DNA of 5,915 bases from positions 1-5,915 of the forward strand of contig VYFM01000303.1 of assembly GCA_009842375.1 (NCBI GenBank), given 5' to 3'. Of the stretch, positions 1-5,747 are shown in pieces; position 1 is the first letter of the stretch; each line of letters opens with the position of its first letter. Both the position numbers and the translations under genes were made by a program. The notes beneath the pieces are model-generated. The model had not been told where the DNA came from and ran no database searches. It saw only the letters and a list, made by a program, of their open reading frames with translations. This stretch comes from Candidatus Poribacteria bacterium (lineage in GTDB: Bacteria > Poribacteria > WGA-4E > WGA-3G).

Positions 1-47
1 GTCATTTCTCTGATATTTTAATAATTTAATGCACATAGGATAACATA

Positions 48-830
48 ATGCGTATTGATATGAAAAGATCTATAATCATGTATATTACCGTAATGGTATT
101 AATGGGAGCATGTATGCTCTCGGTCAATGCTGACCTTAAAGACCCAACCTTATCTGTCTACTATAGTTTTGACAAAGAAGGTGGAACTATTGAAGATGGT
201 TCACCGAACAGAAACGATGGAAAGTTGGAAGGTAATACTGATTGGGAGGAAGGTGTTTTTGGTAAAGCTATTAAGTTAGAAAACAGCGTGTGGATAAATT
301 TGAATGGACCGGAATTTGAAAACGGACCCGTTGATGGATTCACACTTGCGGTATGGGTGAACCATACCGGTTCCGGTAATCCGCAAACGTTGCTTGACGC
401 TATCGGTGGAGGACATGGCAGTGGACTCTATCACATGGAAATTCGTCCTGCAGGTTTTAGATTTTTCCATCGTGATAACACAAACACTGAAGTCTTTAAT
501 ATCAACCCAGGTCCTGTAATTGAAGCAAATAAATGGGTTCATTTCGCTGGAACTTATGATAGTGGTAGCGGAGATATAAAAATCTACGTTGATGGTGAGG
601 AAACCCACGCTGGTAAAGGAAATGGAAAACTATCAGATGACTGGAGTGTTACAGCAGGAATCGGACACCATAAAAACGATCGTTGGTATATTGGACTGCT
701 GGATGAGTACTACCTTTTTGATCGTGCTTTATCGGAAGATGAGATTAACGAAGTAAAAGACGGTGAATTTCTTGATGTGAAACCAGCTGGCAAACTCACG
801 ACAACTTGGGGAAACATCAAGGCACAATAA
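48..830 (+). CDS. Exported LamG (concanavalin A-like) domain protein
   Basis: This 260-residue protein is probably exported and built around one LamG/Laminin_G_3-type beta-sandwich, a fold that usually binds carbohydrate or protein ligands outside the cytoplasm. Residues 1-28 look like a signal peptide: K6/R7, a hydrophobic core (I9-L24), then a VNA|D cleavage site at 28/29. Cys22 (M-G-A-C) could instead be a weak lipobox. Family hallmarks follow in order: LSVYYSFD (35-42), NDGKLEG (56-62), FGKAIKL (71-77), FTLAVWV (98-104), KWVHFAGTYD (162-171), IKIYVDGEE (177-185), and LLDEYYLFDRALSEDEI (217-233). The tail ends TTTWGNIKAQ; I recall similar tails on many poribacterial LamG proteins, but this is from memory. 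Start 48 is favoured by AGGA at 37-40, seven bases upstream; Met5 (position 60) is an alternative. The ligand is unknown, and no catalytic domain is present. A terminator follows directly, so it is probably the last or only gene of its transcript. Confidence 0.88.
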   Translation: MRIDMKRSIIMYITVMVLMGACMLSVNADLKDPTLSVYYSFDKEGGTIEDGSPNRNDGKLEGNTDWEEGVFGKAIKLENSVWINLNGPEFENGPVDGFTLAVWVNHTGSGNPQTLLDAIGGGHGSGLYHMEIRPAGFRFFHRDNTNTEVFNINPGPVIEANKWVHFAGTYDSGSGDIKIYVDGEETHAGKGNGKLSDDWSVTAGIGHHKNDRWYIGLLDEYYLFDRALSEDEINEVKDGEFLDVKPAGKLTTTWGNIKAQ

Positions 831-854
831 TAGTTTATAGACAGTTTTGTTGTT

Positions 855-893
855 GGCTTGAATTCGGTATTACACTGGGTTCAAGCCTTTTTT
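855..893 (+). terminator. Rho-independent terminator after the LamG gene
   Basis: GGCTTGAA (855-862) pairs perfectly with TTCAAGCC (880-887). The stem extends inward to 868/874 with three G-T wobbles, leaving a five-base loop (869-873). A six-T run follows at 888-893. There is no T-run on the opposite side, so it should stop transcription from the LamG gene but not from the convergent cytochrome gene. Confidence 0.85.
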
Positions 894-907
894 ATTAGTA
901 GAGGAAT

Positions 908-1813
908 CTACCAATTTGGGTCGTAGTCCCAATTCGTGCGTTGTATGCCATATCGTGTACCGTTTAATTCAGTTTGATGACAAACGAGACATCTGTGATA
1001 ATCAGAAACACCGTGTAGTTCATGTGCAGAAATGATTTCAGGTGTGTTATGCTCGTGGCAGGTGATGCATGTGTAACTGCGGTAAGGAGAGTCGGCAAAG
1101 AGTGCAAGTTGATCTGTTTTTTTCTTGGCATAATAACTACGGTGATTATCTTTGTCGTCAATTTTCCATGTCTTACCAATTTCCTTAGTCGATATTATAG
1201 CAGTTTGAGACATCTTTATATTGTGCTGTAGGAACCACCAATGTAAATCTTCAGGAATTGTGTCCGAAGTGTCCAAATCATTTTGTGGTGTGGAATTAAC
1301 ATGAAAAAGTACGGGATCAGATGTATGACATCTCGCGCAAGGAACATCATGAACATCGGTAAGCGGGAAGAAGTCATCATGGTCAAGTTTTGCTTGTCCG
1401 TGAAATACAATACTAATTAGCAGAATTGGTGCAAGAATGAGATGACACCTAAGCAGTATCTGGCGTGTTTTACGAGCAGTGAGACTGACGGCTATTCCTG
1501 TGCCTAAATTTGACAAGGCAAGAATAAAGGTTAGCCATGAATGCCATACAAGTGGATGAAATGCAGAATGGAACAGCACAAGACATAGACCAAGAGATGC
1601 AAGCCGTTGATGATATTTTAGCCATAATTGCCGATTCCCCCACCGTATCCATCGACTTCTAAGAAGATAGAGACTTGCTATAAGAATAGCAATTGCCCCT
1701 ATGATGCTGATTGTATGCCGCGCTTCACCGAAACTACCTGCTTGGAAGATACAGAGGAACGATATTACAGCAGCCCCAATGATGCCGTGCCCTATTTGAA
1801 TAAAAACTCTCAT
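908..1813 (-). CDS. Membrane b/c-type cytochrome: ferric-reductase-like dihaem b domain fused to a three-CXXCH domain
   Basis: This 301-residue protein should carry electrons across or along the inner membrane to periplasmic c haems. Five hydrophobic helices are visible at about 9-27, 33-51, 68-90, 92-111 and 118-138. The loops between helices 2/3 (RSRWIRWGNRQ) and 4/5 (TARKTRQ) are positively charged, giving N-terminus in, C-terminus out. Helix 3 carries H68 and H82, and helix 5 carries H124 and H138. Each pair has 13 residues between its members, the bis-histidine pattern of dihaem b proteins such as ferric reductases, so H68-H124 and H82-H138 are the likely ligand pairs. The exported C-terminal part has three c-haem sites: C159-ARC-H163, C249-ITC-H253 and C275-LVC-H279. 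No FAD or NAD(P)H domain is present, so donor and acceptor are unknown; a quinol or a partner protein is possible. No Shine-Dalgarno sequence precedes the ATG. The gene converges on the LamG gene. The architecture is clear, but the specific reaction is not. Confidence 0.85.
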   Translation of the reverse strand: MRVFIQIGHGIIGAAVISFLCIFQAGSFGEARHTISIIGAIAILIASLYLLRSRWIRWGNRQLWLKYHQRLASLGLCLVLFHSAFHPLVWHSWLTFILALSNLGTGIAVSLTARKTRQILLRCHLILAPILLISIVFHGQAKLDHDDFFPLTDVHDVPCARCHTSDPVLFHVNSTPQNDLDTSDTIPEDLHWWFLQHNIKMSQTAIISTKEIGKTWKIDDKDNHRSYYAKKKTDQLALFADSPYRSYTCITCHEHNTPEIISAHELHGVSDYHRCLVCHQTELNGTRYGIQRTNWDYDPNW

Positions 1814-1819
1814 GTTTTC

Positions 1820-1848
1820 AGTTTAGCATTTACAAGGAAGTGTGACAA
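1820..1848 (-). promoter_or_regulatory. Probable promoter of the cytochrome gene (leaderless)
   Basis: On the minus strand, TTGTCA (1848-1843) and TAAACT (1825-1820) are separated by exactly 17 bases, with a TGC extended -10 just before TAAACT. Matches to the sigma-70 consensus are 5/6 and 4/6. Transcription would start about seven bases on, at or next to the A of the ATG at 1813. This fits the missing Shine-Dalgarno sequence and predicts a leaderless mRNA. Confidence 0.45.
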
Positions 1849-1893
1849 GTGCAAATGCCAGGGTCGGTGTGTAAAGTTTTTGACACTGTTGCG

Positions 1894-1918
1894 TAGGGGC
1901 GGGGTTTCCCCGCCCGTA
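1894..1918. repeat. GC-rich hairpin, left half of the fold-back element
   Basis: GGGCGGGG (1897-1904) pairs perfectly with CCCCGCCC (1908-1915) around a TTT loop. After one mismatch, TA/TA flanks (1894-1895 and 1917-1918) add two pairs. TATTTTT follows at 1917-1923 on the plus strand, so this hairpin could also act as a weak terminator. Confidence 0.75.
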
Positions 1919-2027
1919 TTTTTGTCTGAATCACTGAACCCATTGAAGACGCGAATGACGCGGAAAAGACTTCTTCTTTCAGTGTGTTCAGCGTCTTTTG
2001 TGCCTTCCGTGATTCTGACAGCATTTT

Positions 2028-2050
2028 GGGCGAGGGGACCTCGCCCCTAC
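2028..2050. repeat. GC-rich hairpin, right half of the fold-back element
   Basis: GGGCGAGG (2028-2035) pairs perfectly with CCTCGCCC (2039-2046) around a GGA loop. This is the inverted counterpart of the left hairpin. Where the left copy has a G-C pair (1902/1910), this copy has an A-T type pair (2033/2041). That compensatory difference suggests the hairpin structure itself has been maintained. Confidence 0.75.
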
Positions 2051-2114
2051 GATGTGTCTGAACGGAGGTAACCTTTTGCCATAAACTTTACACACCCTTG
2101 CCTCTGCATAGAAT

Positions 2115-2162
2115 TTGCTTTAAATGTGCATTCAGCATATAATAACGGATATGCTGAATGCA
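2115..2162 (+). promoter_or_regulatory. Candidate promoter with overlapping palindromic operator
   Basis: A perfect consensus -10 box, TATAAT (2138-2143), lies 17 bases after a weak -35, TTGCTT (2115-2120). A perfect inverted repeat overlaps it: TGCATTCAGCATAT (2127-2140) and ATATGCTGAATGCA (2149-2162), with an eight-base spacer. Arms of 14 bp over the -10 and probable start point suit a repressor site, or a hairpin at the 5' end of the mRNA. There is no T-run, so it is not an intrinsic terminator. Confidence 0.45.
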
Positions 2163-2202
2163 ATTCTATCGCGTATGCGTGGAATTAGATATAATAACAC
2201 TT

Positions 2203-2208
2203 AAGGAG
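2203..2208 (+). promoter_or_regulatory. Ribosome binding site that fixes the oxidoreductase start
   Basis: AAGGAG ends six bases before the ATG at 2215. An upstream in-frame ATG at 2158 lies inside the right arm of the palindrome, has no Shine-Dalgarno sequence, and would add 19 residues before the Rossmann beta-strand. The site therefore supports 2215 as the true start. Confidence 0.85.
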
Positions 2209-2214
2209 AAATGT

Positions 2215-3255
2215 ATGTACAAGTGTGCAATATTAGGTTGTCGTGGACGGGCGCGTGCCCATGCACGTGCTTACGATAACGTAAGAGGTGGTAAACTCGC
2301 TGCTATCTGTGATATGAAGGAAGACCTACTGGAAGGTTTCGGTGAGGAATTCAATATTGATACCCGATATACCGACCTTGATGAAATGCTCTCTAAAGAG
2401 AAACCGGACCTCTTACACATTGTGACTGCACCTGTTTTACGAGGGACCAATGAACGTATTCGGTATCCATTGCTGAATCAAGCTTCTGAACACAACGTTC
2501 CTGCCGTGATTATAGAGAAACCGATTGCAGTTGAGAGTGAAGACTGGCGGCAAATCTATGAACTTTCTAAACGCACCAAGACAAAGATTGTTATCAATAC
2601 ACAACTAAACTTCCATCCAAAGAATCTTGAATTGAAACAGGATGTAGCAGAAGGCAAAATAGGTGCGATTAAGTTTATTGAGGCAAGCGCGCGAAACCCA
2701 CCCGTGGACCAAGCACCACACGTCCTTCAGTTAGTCTCCTCCTACATTGATAATTCACAACCTGTGAAGGTGATGGGACAAATTGCAGGAGCAGGAAATT
2801 TGGATGGGGCACAACCTTCACCCGCAAATGCTACAGGGATAGTCACTTATGGAAACGAGGTACAAGCATCTGTAGCATTTGGCCCGGAGATGGCACCGAG
2901 TGTTAATCCAGGAACCGGTAATAATCGCCATAAACGGGTTTGTGTCTTCGGTGAAACGGGATTTGTACATTGGAGATTTCAGAGTTGGGAACGTTACACA
3001 CCAGAAGGTGGCTATGAAGGTGGAGATCTTGATTACGGCGCGCAAAATGCTGTCGCACAAACAAATTTGACTGAGGCTGTGTTTGATTGGCTTGACGATG
3101 AAAGCAAGGTGCATCCTACGCATCTATCTCAATCCCTCGCAGAATTCAATCTGCTGCTTGGAATCTACTATAGCGGCTTAAGTAATACGGTTATAGAATT
3201 GCCTTTTGACCCACCTGATGGGTTAATGGATATGTTCAGAGAACAATTAAAGTAA
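2215..3255 (+). CDS. Gfo/Idh/MocA-family NAD(P)-dependent oxidoreductase
   Basis: This 346-residue soluble protein most likely oxidises or reduces a sugar, inositol-like or related polyol substrate with NAD(P). The N-terminal Rossmann fold starts at once: YKCAILGCRGRARAH (2-16) holds the G8-x-x-G11 dinucleotide loop. The second strand ends with D33 in AAICD, an acidic residue that usually favours NAD over NADP. The family motif EKP is at 101-103 (Lys102 is the usual catalytic lysine), after a PDLLHIVTAP stretch (64-73). D165 and H169 in VDQAPHVLQL sit where the family's D-x-x-x-H substrate-site pair is expected. The C-terminal half (about 130-330) fits the alpha/beta oligomerisation and substrate domain. 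Length is normal for the family. No signal peptide is seen when translation starts at 2215. The substrate cannot be read from the sequence; neighbours give no clear sugar pathway. A palindrome over its promoter suggests repressor control. Confidence 0.9.
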   Translation: MYKCAILGCRGRARAHARAYDNVRGGKLAAICDMKEDLLEGFGEEFNIDTRYTDLDEMLSKEKPDLLHIVTAPVLRGTNERIRYPLLNQASEHNVPAVIIEKPIAVESEDWRQIYELSKRTKTKIVINTQLNFHPKNLELKQDVAEGKIGAIKFIEASARNPPVDQAPHVLQLVSSYIDNSQPVKVMGQIAGAGNLDGAQPSPANATGIVTYGNEVQASVAFGPEMAPSVNPGTGNNRHKRVCVFGETGFVHWRFQSWERYTPEGGYEGGDLDYGAQNAVAQTNLTEAVFDWLDDESKVHPTHLSQSLAEFNLLLGIYYSGLSNTVIELPFDPPDGLMDMFREQLK

Positions 3256-3281
3256 TTGACATACACCGTATATCATATACG
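3256..3281 (+). promoter_or_regulatory. Possible -35 element and 15-bp palindrome before the desulfurase
   Basis: A perfect TTGACA (3256-3261) begins right after the oxidoreductase stop codon. It is followed by CGTATAT-C-ATATACG (3267-3281), a perfect palindrome about one central base. The best -10 match, TATACG (3276-3281), lies only 14 bases downstream, which is short for sigma-70. The desulfurase may therefore have its own, perhaps activator- or repressor-dependent, promoter, or be read through from upstream. Confidence 0.3.
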
Positions 3282-3323
3282 AAAAGACACAGTGATGAGC
3301 CTTATGTTGAAGGAACAATCCTC

Positions 3324-4478
3324 ATGAATGACATTATCTACATGGATAACCATGCAACAACACCAATTGCCCCTGAAGTGTTAGATGCGATGCTGCCATA
3401 TTTGACGAAGCACTTCGGCAATTCCTCCAGCACACATCCGTTCGGTGTTTATGCAAAAGATGCGGTGGACAAAGCACGACATCAGGTAGCAAACCTTCTC
3501 GGTTGCTCACCAGAAGATGTTATCTTTACAAGTGGAGCAACAGAATCTGATAATCTTGCTATTACTGGTGCTGCTTATGCTTATAAGGATAAAGGTAACC
3601 ACATTATCACAAGTACAGCAGAACATCATGCTGTGCTTGATACATGTCATGCCTTAGACAAAGAGGGATTTGAAACCACTTATCTTCCAGTAGATAAGTA
3701 CGGTATGGTCAGTCCTGACGATGTTGAAGCAGCCATCACACCAAATACCATATTGATGAGTTTTATGTATGCCAATAATGAGGTTGGGACAATCAATCCG
3801 CTACGCGACATTGCCAAAATTGCTTCAAAACATGGCGTTTTGTTCCATTCTGATGCGGTGCAAGGTATCGGTAAACTTGAGTCGAGTATGGATGTATTAG
3901 GTCTTGATATGGCATCAATTACTGCTCATAAGATTTATGGACCAAAAGGCATTGGTGCTCTCTATTTAAGGGATGGTATTAAGCTTGATCCATTGTTTTA
4001 TGGCGGTGGTCAGGAGAGAGGTATTCGTCCTGGAACACTGAATGTAGCAGGAATTGTCGGTTTGGGTGCGGCGTGTGAGGCATGTCGGAATGCTATGGAG
4101 ATGAAAACGGAGGAAAAAGTCGTTGGTCCTTTGCGCGATACACTCTATCAGAAATTAGCATCTGAATTAACTGATGTTCATCTCAACGGTCATCCAGAAA
4201 ACCGTTTGTTAGGCAACTTGAATCTCTGTTTTGCCGGGGTGCAAAGCCATGCACATTTGGCAGGACTCAAAAGCGTTGCTGTATCAACAGGTTCAGCGTG
4301 TGACTCCGAATCTGTCACTGCATCACACGTGTTAATAGCAATGGGTATACCTAATGAGTTGGCGATAACTGCTGTCCGTTTTGGATTAGGACGATACAAT
4401 ACAGACGCGGATGTTGATGTCGTTGCTAAAGAAGTGATACAAACGGTTAATCGGTTGCGTGCCTTAGCACCAGAATAA
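3324..4478 (+). CDS. Cysteine desulfurase, group I (NifS/IscS type)
   Basis: This 384-residue PLP enzyme removes sulfur from L-cysteine, giving alanine and a protein persulfide used for Fe-S clusters or other sulfur transfer in the cytoplasm. The N-terminal YMDNHATTP (6-14) is the family signature. T75 in TSGATESDN (69-77), the histidine pair at H101-H102, N152 in ANNEVG, D177 and Q180 in SDAVQ, and H202-K203 in TAHKIYGPKG form the cofactor site, with K203 the Schiff-base lysine. The active cysteine is C326 in STGSACDS (321-328), on the long loop typical of group I. RFGLGRYNT (352-360) is the conserved C-terminal motif. The protein ends about 20 residues before the usual IscS end, so the tail that IscS uses to dock IscU is short or absent. 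GAAGGA (3309-3314) precedes the ATG by nine bases. No IscU, IscA or IscR gene is adjacent, so IscS, NifS or a specialised role cannot be separated. Confidence 0.93.
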   Translation: MNDIIYMDNHATTPIAPEVLDAMLPYLTKHFGNSSSTHPFGVYAKDAVDKARHQVANLLGCSPEDVIFTSGATESDNLAITGAAYAYKDKGNHIITSTAEHHAVLDTCHALDKEGFETTYLPVDKYGMVSPDDVEAAITPNTILMSFMYANNEVGTINPLRDIAKIASKHGVLFHSDAVQGIGKLESSMDVLGLDMASITAHKIYGPKGIGALYLRDGIKLDPLFYGGGQERGIRPGTLNVAGIVGLGAACEACRNAMEMKTEEKVVGPLRDTLYQKLASELTDVHLNGHPENRLLGNLNLCFAGVQSHAHLAGLKSVAVSTGSACDSESVTASHVLIAMGIPNELAITAVRFGLGRYNTDADVDVVAKEVIQTVNRLRALAPE

Positions 4479-4654
4479 TAGAAATCTGGATGACTTAAGG
4501 GGAACGCCTACAGGTGTTCATACCGTTGGTTTCTTGATTTGGAAAATCCGTGTTCAGATGATCAGAGTATCTTGGTGTTTAAGAACGGCAAAAAAAGCCG
4601 AGGTGGCACTTACAAAAGTATTAGAAGAACTTGCTAACATCCGAGCGGAGAGAA
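4479..4654. other. 176-base spacer before the barrel gene
   Basis: The spacer holds a seven-base-pair hairpin, GAACGCC-TACA-GGTGTTC (4502-4519, one G-T pair), soon after the desulfurase stop. No T-run follows, so it is not a clear intrinsic terminator. An A7 tract (4590-4596) lies between CGGC and GCCG, a stem too short to count as a terminator. Two frames stay open across most of the spacer (see the next entry). No promoter stands out. Confidence 0.5.
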
Positions 4655-4662
4655 ATGATTGA
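4558..4662 (+). CDS. Doubtful small ORF, possible remnant of a decayed gene
   Basis: A 34-codon frame runs from ATG 4558 to TGA 4660-4662. The stop overlaps the ATG (4655) of the barrel gene in ATGATTGA, an arrangement seen in translationally coupled genes. Its end, KKAEVALTKVLEELANIRAE, looks like a charged amphipathic helix, but the part before the A7 tract is less convincing. In the neighbouring frame the sequence just upstream reads more naturally (LENPCSDDQSILVFKNGKK) and would join the helix if one base changed in the A7 tract. I recognise no family. No Shine-Dalgarno sequence precedes 4558. It may be a frameshifted pseudogene, a sequencing error in the A7 tract, or chance. Confidence 0.25.
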   Translation: MIRVSWCLRTAKKAEVALTKVLEELANIRAERND

Positions 4663-5497
4663 AATAGCGTTATTAGAACGCTACCTTCAGAAACCACACC
4701 TCTATTTTCTTACTATCTGTTTGCTCTTACTAACAAGTCCTGTTTTGGGACAAACAGAATATCCGTTTGAAACTGCGCGTCCACATTATGTGGGTGCACG
4801 TGCATTAGCGTTGGGAAACGCATTTACTGCTGTTGCAGATGATGCAACAGCAGGCTTTTGGAATCCTGCAGGTCTAATCCAGTGGCAGGGGGTTAAACTT
4901 TTCGGAGTAACGAAATTTCATGATCGGCATTATTACCGGTTCGACCCGAAAGGTATCGGTTTTAGTTGGCGCGGCTACAGTCTTTATTGGGGTAACAAGA
5001 TCGCTATTGACGTTAAAAGCGGTGTTCCCGATTATAATTACTATAGTTTTGCGCGTCAACTCGGTGCCTATTTTGCTGCAGGATTAAGCCTTAAATTCAA
5101 ACGACGACACCCTTCAGATTATTATCAATTCTTTGGTTATCGGACCTCTTATGACATCGGATTGCTTTTTAAACCGCGTCCTGAACTCAAATTCGGATGT
5201 CTGTTACAGAACCTTGAAGGACGCAATATCCAGTGGGTAACACTCGGTACTGCTTACCGATACAAGTCGTATCAATTCTCCGCAGACATCGCACTCTCTA
5301 CTGAGGATTTTGAACGGGAGTTTTACTTCGGTGTTGAATGGACACCGACATCACTGTTTTCCCTACGAGTCGGTAGTTCAAACGGTGATCTCACAGGGGG
5401 TGTTGGTCTGCGGATTATTGATGTGTATCTCAGTTATGCCCGAATTTATGAAAATCGTTTCAGGTCGGATTTTATCTCTGCTGAGATACATTTTTGA
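4655..5497 (+). CDS. PorV/UPF0164-like outer-membrane beta-barrel protein
   Basis: This 280-residue protein is predicted to sit in the outer membrane. Residues 1-32 form a signal peptide with a hydrophobic core (L16-L26) and likely cleavage at G32|Q33. Next comes the best family marker: RALALGNAFTAVADD (49-63) and ATAGFWNPAGL (64-74). This block is conserved at the N-terminus of PorV/PorQ-type and UPF0164 barrels, distant FadL relatives. The rest alternates polar and aromatic or hydrophobic residues in short strands rich in Y, F and G, and the chain ends in phenylalanine (SAEIHF), as expected for recognition by the Bam complex. PorV relatives act in type IX secretion, but many family members have no known role and no type IX gene is adjacent, so I do not infer secretion. 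The ATG at 4655 with GGAG (4647-4650) is preferred over a TTG at 4631, which would only lengthen the leader by eight residues. Confidence 0.8.
   Translation: MIEIALLERYLQKPHLYFLTICLLLLTSPVLGQTEYPFETARPHYVGARALALGNAFTAVADDATAGFWNPAGLIQWQGVKLFGVTKFHDRHYYRFDPKGIGFSWRGYSLYWGNKIAIDVKSGVPDYNYYSFARQLGAYFAAGLSLKFKRRHPSDYYQFFGYRTSYDIGLLFKPRPELKFGCLLQNLEGRNIQWVTLGTAYRYKSYQFSADIALSTEDFEREFYFGVEWTPTSLFSLRVGSSNGDLTGGVGLRIIDVYLSYARIYENRFRSDFISAEIHF
5473..5495 (+). terminator. Weak terminator-like hairpin at the end of the barrel gene
   Basis: TATCTC (5473-5478) and GAGATA (5483-5488) form a six-base-pair, A/T-rich stem with loop TGCT. CA and five Ts (5491-5495) follow. It overlaps the last codons of the barrel gene and is weak. 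The next gene is on the opposite strand, so some termination is needed in this 33-base gap. Confidence 0.3.
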
Positions 5498-5530
5498 ATG
5501 TTTTAGTTCAAGCAGACATAGTAAACAACA

Positions 5531-5747
5531 TCATTCAACCTTTTCCCAATCCAATGCCTCAGAATCCCATTCAAATTGCTGTAATGGACCAAATTTTAGG
5601 TTGACTGTCAAACTCTTCGGGGTTGGTGAACTGTCAAATAAATTGAAATCCCGGACGACTACAAAGGTGTGCTGACCGTCGGTGATAGTCTTGCATGCTG
5701 AAACGAAATCATCAAGATTCCGTATCTGCTGCCCATTTATATTCAGG
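5531..5747 (-). pseudogene. C-terminal remnant of a PDZ-domain protein, truncated by a transposon
   Basis: On the minus strand, 71 host codons stay open and end at TGA (5533-5531). The protein starts LNINGQQIRNLDDFVSACKT and continues with DGQHTFVVVRD. This is the second half of a PDZ domain: the 'ING' turn, the helix, then the last 'FVVVRD' strand, as in the C-terminal domains of HtrA/Deg-type serine proteases. A tail follows: SLTVNLKFGPLQQFEWDSEA, then LDWEKVE. The frame is closed upstream by TAG (5767-5765), which lies inside the transposon end. There is no in-frame Met, so the remnant is unlikely to be translated by itself. The N-terminal part should lie beyond the other end of the element, outside the window. 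The PDZ assignment is fairly good; the protease assignment is an inference. Confidence 0.65.

Larger units (their letters stand above)
1866..2096. repeat. MITE-like fold-back element, 231 bp
   Basis: The ends are perfect 14-bp inverted repeats: GGTGTGTAAAGTTT (1866-1879) and AAACTTTACACACC (2083-2096). Symmetry continues inward: 1893-1915 matches the reverse complement of 2028-2050 at 19 of 23 positions, TGTCTGAATCAC (1923-1934) matches the reverse complement of 2009-2020 at 11 of 12, and AAGACGC (1946-1952) pairs with GCGTCTT (1991-1997). The centre holds a short tandem motif, GACGCGAAT/GACGCGG (1948-1963). No transposase is encoded, and frames crossing it are not protein-like. This fits a non-autonomous miniature inverted-repeat element. 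No clear target-site duplication is visible. It lies between the cytochrome promoter and the oxidoreductase promoter, so it separates divergent genes. Confidence 0.75.

Noticed and set aside
276..608. 110-codon minus-strand ORF within the LamG gene
   Set aside because: It is a shadow of a strongly recognised LamG coding region, with no ribosome site or domain of its own.
1628..2071. 147-codon plus-strand ORF
   Set aside because: It is antisense to the cytochrome N-terminus and then runs through the fold-back repeat. The translation shows no domain, and the cytochrome frame is clearly the real one.
1866..2096. CRISPR array in the repeat-rich spacer
   Set aside because: The repeats are inverted and nested, not regularly spaced direct repeats with unique spacers, and no cas gene is present.
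2818..3123. 101-codon minus-strand ORF inside the oxidoreductase gene
   Set aside because: It is antisense to a well-supported Gfo/Idh/MocA gene and its translation has no recognisable motif.
4502..4519. GAACGCC-TACA-GGTGTTC hairpin as the desulfurase terminator
   Set aside because: The following bases are not a T-run, so it is reported only as a hairpin in the spacer.
4586..4600. CGGC-A7-GCCG as a terminator
   Set aside because: The stem has four base pairs and no T-run follows.
4631..4654. TTG start for the barrel gene
   Set aside because: The ATG at 4655 has a purine-rich GGAGAG upstream and keeps a complete signal peptide; the extra eight residues add nothing recognisable.
908..5497. 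A single multi-gene system joining cytochrome, oxidoreductase, desulfurase and barrel protein
   Set aside because: The cytochrome is on the opposite strand behind a repeat element, and the plus-strand genes are separated by 68- and 176-base spacers with unrelated families, so no shared function is supported.
5310..5675. 121-codon plus-strand ORF
   Set aside because: It overlaps the end of the barrel gene in another frame and is antisense to the PDZ remnant, both of which have convincing protein sequence.
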